Below, piece after piece: positions 37,847 through 39,734 of a DNA stretch of 39,734 nt. A program made the translations under genes and the position numbers. How positions within the stretch are numbered: position 1 is the first letter of the stretch; every line of letters begins with the position of its first letter. The DNA lies in the NCBI GenBank assembly GCA_017635395.1, contig JAGBLN010000023.1, positions 1 through 39,734 on the forward strand. Direction: 5' to 3'. This DNA is from Lachnospiraceae bacterium. GTDB taxonomy: Bacteria; Bacillota; Clostridia; Lachnospirales; Lachnospiraceae. The notes beneath the pieces are model-generated. The model worked only from the letters and a program-made list of their open reading frames with translations, ran no database searches and was not told the origin of the DNA.

Positions 37847-39694
37847 TTATTTCAGCAGTTTCTCGACTTCACGCTTATATGCATCCATGTCGGCACCATA
37901 AACGGTGCTGCCTACTATATTGCCTTCCCTGTCTATGAAATATGTGGTGGGAACAGCGGAAACCTCGTTCATCAGTTTTGCAAGTCCGTCCTTGGGGATC
38001 AGATTTGTGTAAGTGACTCCGGTATCCTTTACTATGCTCTGGGCCTCGCTGATATAGTAGGAGTCGTTTTCATCCTGTATGTCACAGACGATGCCGATGA
38101 TGTTTACATTGGAAGGCATGGATTCATACCATTCCTGGAGCTCCGGCATCTCCACTATGCAGTAGTAGCAGAAGGTTCCCCACACATTTACTACAGTAAT
38201 ATCATACTGAGAGAAGATGTCATCGCTTACTGTGTTTCCGTAGATGTCTTTTGTCTCGAAAGTAAATCTGGGATCGGCAGGCTCGAAGTCAGCTACGGGC
38301 TCAGGTGTTTCGTCATCTTCATCTGTGTCATCATCAGGCAGTACATCGTCCGTTCCGTCTGTGTTCTGATCAGCCATTCCATCAACACTGTTTACGGTGC
38401 CGATAAAAACCGGAACCCCGGTTTCCAGATCTATTATGGCATAGGCAAAGGGGCGGTCAAGGTAGACTTCTTTGTATTCCACAGGATCAGCAACGGCCAT
38501 TGCCCTGTCCATTTCAACTACCGTGGCGGCAGCGGCTTTTGTGCCATACTGATCAAGCTCGATATGGGTCTTGTGTATGACCTTTGATATATAAAGGTTC
38601 TCGTCTTTTAACTCCGCGATGTTTGAAAAGTCCGCATCATCCGGAGAAAAAGCATCATCAGCCCCCATTTCCTTCAGGGTATCGTTCATTAGATACTCAT
38701 AGTCATAGCTGAACTTGGGGATTATGGTGCGTACATCCCATTTATCTGTTTTGCTGTCATAGAACTTACGGTAGTCATCAGCGGTAAATTCTGCCATAAA
38801 GTCGTTAGCACTTATCTTTTCCTTGGGGAGTATCGCAAGGAAGGCGTATTCGTTGCCATAGTAAGGTTTCATGAATCCAACGGCCTTGTCTGATTCAAAG
38901 TAAGTATCACCGGTTTCTGCAAGATAGACTGCATCTTCACTTTCACCATTGGCATTAGTGAAATCATTTTCATGAACCTGATAATCTTCATAGGGTTCAG
39001 CCCATTCACCCTCAAATGCCAGGGCGTTTACAAGTACCGCAGCAGCCAGAGGATCCAGGTCCTGTATGACTGTAGGTATCATATGGTTCGTGTTATCATC
39101 GATCCAGCCGTTTATTTCATCGATGGTATCAGGACCAAAAGCCGATTCATTTATCTCTGCTTGATAGCTGTCATTAACATAGTCTGTGAAATCTTTGTTA
39201 ATCTTTCCGGTAAGAATGGTGGAGTTGAGCCATATGGAATTGGCTGAATGGAGTTCTACTCCCTTTGCGTTGTTGAGTCTGTCGTGATAGTCAATGGCAA
39301 AATGCTGGACTTCCATCGGCTCTACGGGATCCAGGCCCTTAAGCAGTCCGCTTATCTCTTCCAGGGTGGTGCCCCTTCCGCCGGCAGCAGTCATTTCAAG
39401 TGCAATGAATGCTGAGGTGGGGGAGATCATGATATTTTCGTTTTCCCCGCCTTTAGCGACGGTATTTCCGTACAGGTCAAAGGAATAGTTAAGGTAGGCA
39501 TTTTTTATTGCATCCTCATCATAGGGAGTGTTCCTGACATTATCGAATTCTATGGCGGCTCCGGTGCCTTTTTCAGACAAAAAAGATCCGCCTTTTGACG
39601 GATCCGTATCTTCAGCATTTATGTCAGAGCAGCCGATGGCACAGAGCCCCAGTGTAGCAGACAGAAGAAGTGCCATGATCTTTCTGTTTTTCAT
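37847..39694 (-). CDS. serpin-thioredoxin fusion lipoprotein
   Basis: A 615-residue exported protein with two known domains not usually joined. The signal peptide ends in AIGC, so Cys22 is probably lipid-modified. Residues about 60-425 are a serpin (protease inhibitor): NIMISPTSAFIALEMTAAGG, the breach-type segments, the hinge GTKAAAATVVEM (from Gly384) leading into the reactive loop, and RPFAYAI at its end. The loop between hinge and RPF is about six residues longer than in alpha-1-antitrypsin. An acidic linker (about 430-465) follows, then a TlpA/ResA-type thioredoxin domain with WGTFCYYC (Cys509, Cys512) and the cis-proline segment AVPTTYFID. GGGAGGAAA precedes the ATG. It may inhibit proteases at the cell surface while exchanging electrons with the membrane partner encoded next; this link is inference. 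Confidence 0.92.
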   Translation of the reverse strand: MKNRKIMALLLSATLGLCAIGCSDINAEDTDPSKGGSFLSEKGTGAAIEFDNVRNTPYDEDAIKNAYLNYSFDLYGNTVAKGGENENIMISPTSAFIALEMTAAGGRGTTLEEISGLLKGLDPVEPMEVQHFAIDYHDRLNNAKGVELHSANSIWLNSTILTGKINKDFTDYVNDSYQAEINESAFGPDTIDEINGWIDDNTNHMIPTVIQDLDPLAAAVLVNALAFEGEWAEPYEDYQVHENDFTNANGESEDAVYLAETGDTYFESDKAVGFMKPYYGNEYAFLAILPKEKISANDFMAEFTADDYRKFYDSKTDKWDVRTIIPKFSYDYEYLMNDTLKEMGADDAFSPDDADFSNIAELKDENLYISKVIHKTHIELDQYGTKAAAATVVEMDRAMAVADPVEYKEVYLDRPFAYAIIDLETGVPVFIGTVNSVDGMADQNTDGTDDVLPDDDTDEDDETPEPVADFEPADPRFTFETKDIYGNTVSDDIFSQYDITVVNVWGTFCYYCIVEMPELQEWYESMPSNVNIIGIVCDIQDENDSYYISEAQSIVKDTGVTYTNLIPKDGLAKLMNEVSAVPTTYFIDREGNIVGSTVYGADMDAYKREVEKLLK

Positions 39695-39716
39695 AATAGT
39701 TTCCTCCCTCGTGTTA

Positions 39717-39722
39717 ACTATA
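39717..39722 (-). promoter_or_regulatory. -10 element of the serpin-thioredoxin gene
   Basis: TATAGT on the minus strand (39722-39717), 23 bp before the start codon. Any -35 would lie beyond the window edge. Confidence 0.4.
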
Positions 39723-39734
39723 ATGAACTTTTAA

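Overview
The window reads as a chromosomal segment of a low-to-mid GC Gram-positive anaerobe, most likely a member of the Lachnospiraceae (Clostridia). The grounds are the rpmE - DUF1385 - prmC - prfA gene order, a CD1871A-like small CXXC protein, strong AGGAGG ribosome binding sites, many extended -10 promoters, and the mix of rumen/gut-type surface glycosylation genes. This placement is an inference; no 16S or search was available.

Layout. 1-90: end of an IS3-type insertion sequence. 117-3292: a compact accessory cassette (small ORF, coiled-coil/J-domain-like protein, HIRAN protein, Sel1-repeat protein, WYL regulator). 3504-5234: phosphoglucomutase. 5379-10168: surface polysaccharide genes (three family 2 glycosyltransferases and a WbaP-type initiating phosphotransferase), facing a MATE exporter on the other strand. 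11804-15262: membrane-anchored HtrA protease and an atypical ClpX. 15517-17391: a His/Cys-rich anchored surface protein. 17564-21092: translation genes (L31, PrmC, RF1) with the DUF1385 membrane protein. 21137-28982: a glycosyltransferase, a polytopic membrane protein, a large zinc-ribbon/ectodomain protein, a glycerol-1-phosphate dehydrogenase-like enzyme and a GtrII-like membrane glucosyltransferase. 29062-29149: tRNA-Ser(CGA). 29244-30077: a bacterial voltage-gated sodium channel. 30259-35141: a three-gene unit of two divergent ClpX-like AAA+ unfoldases and a membrane GGDEF protein. 35159-35238: tRNA-Leu(TAG). 35240-35680: a gene-free stretch with possible integration scars and a structured leader for glmS (35683-37554). 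37457-39694 (minus strand): an unusual thiol-redox unit, a serpin-thioredoxin fusion lipoprotein followed by a small membrane CXXC/ferredoxin chimera.

Themes. Protein quality control dominates: HtrA, three ClpX-family ATPases, a J-domain-like protein and a serpin lie within 40 kb. The strongest candidates for an undescribed system are (1) the translationally coupled ClpX-like pair with new N-domains, basic pore-loop substitutions and retained ClpP-docking-type loops, co-transcribed with a diguanylate cyclase-like protein and probably started from a leaderless mRNA; (2) the serpin-thioredoxin fusion with its rearranged redox partner; and (3) the J-like/HIRAN/Sel1/WYL cassette beside an insertion sequence. 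The second theme is envelope construction: phosphoglucomutase, the initiating transferase, glycosyltransferases, GlmS and the glycerol-phosphate enzyme all feed or build surface glycans.

Most start choices were made from ribosome binding sites and overlaps visible in the sequence; several differ from the longest open frame and this is stated per gene. RNA folds were judged by eye from complementary arms only.
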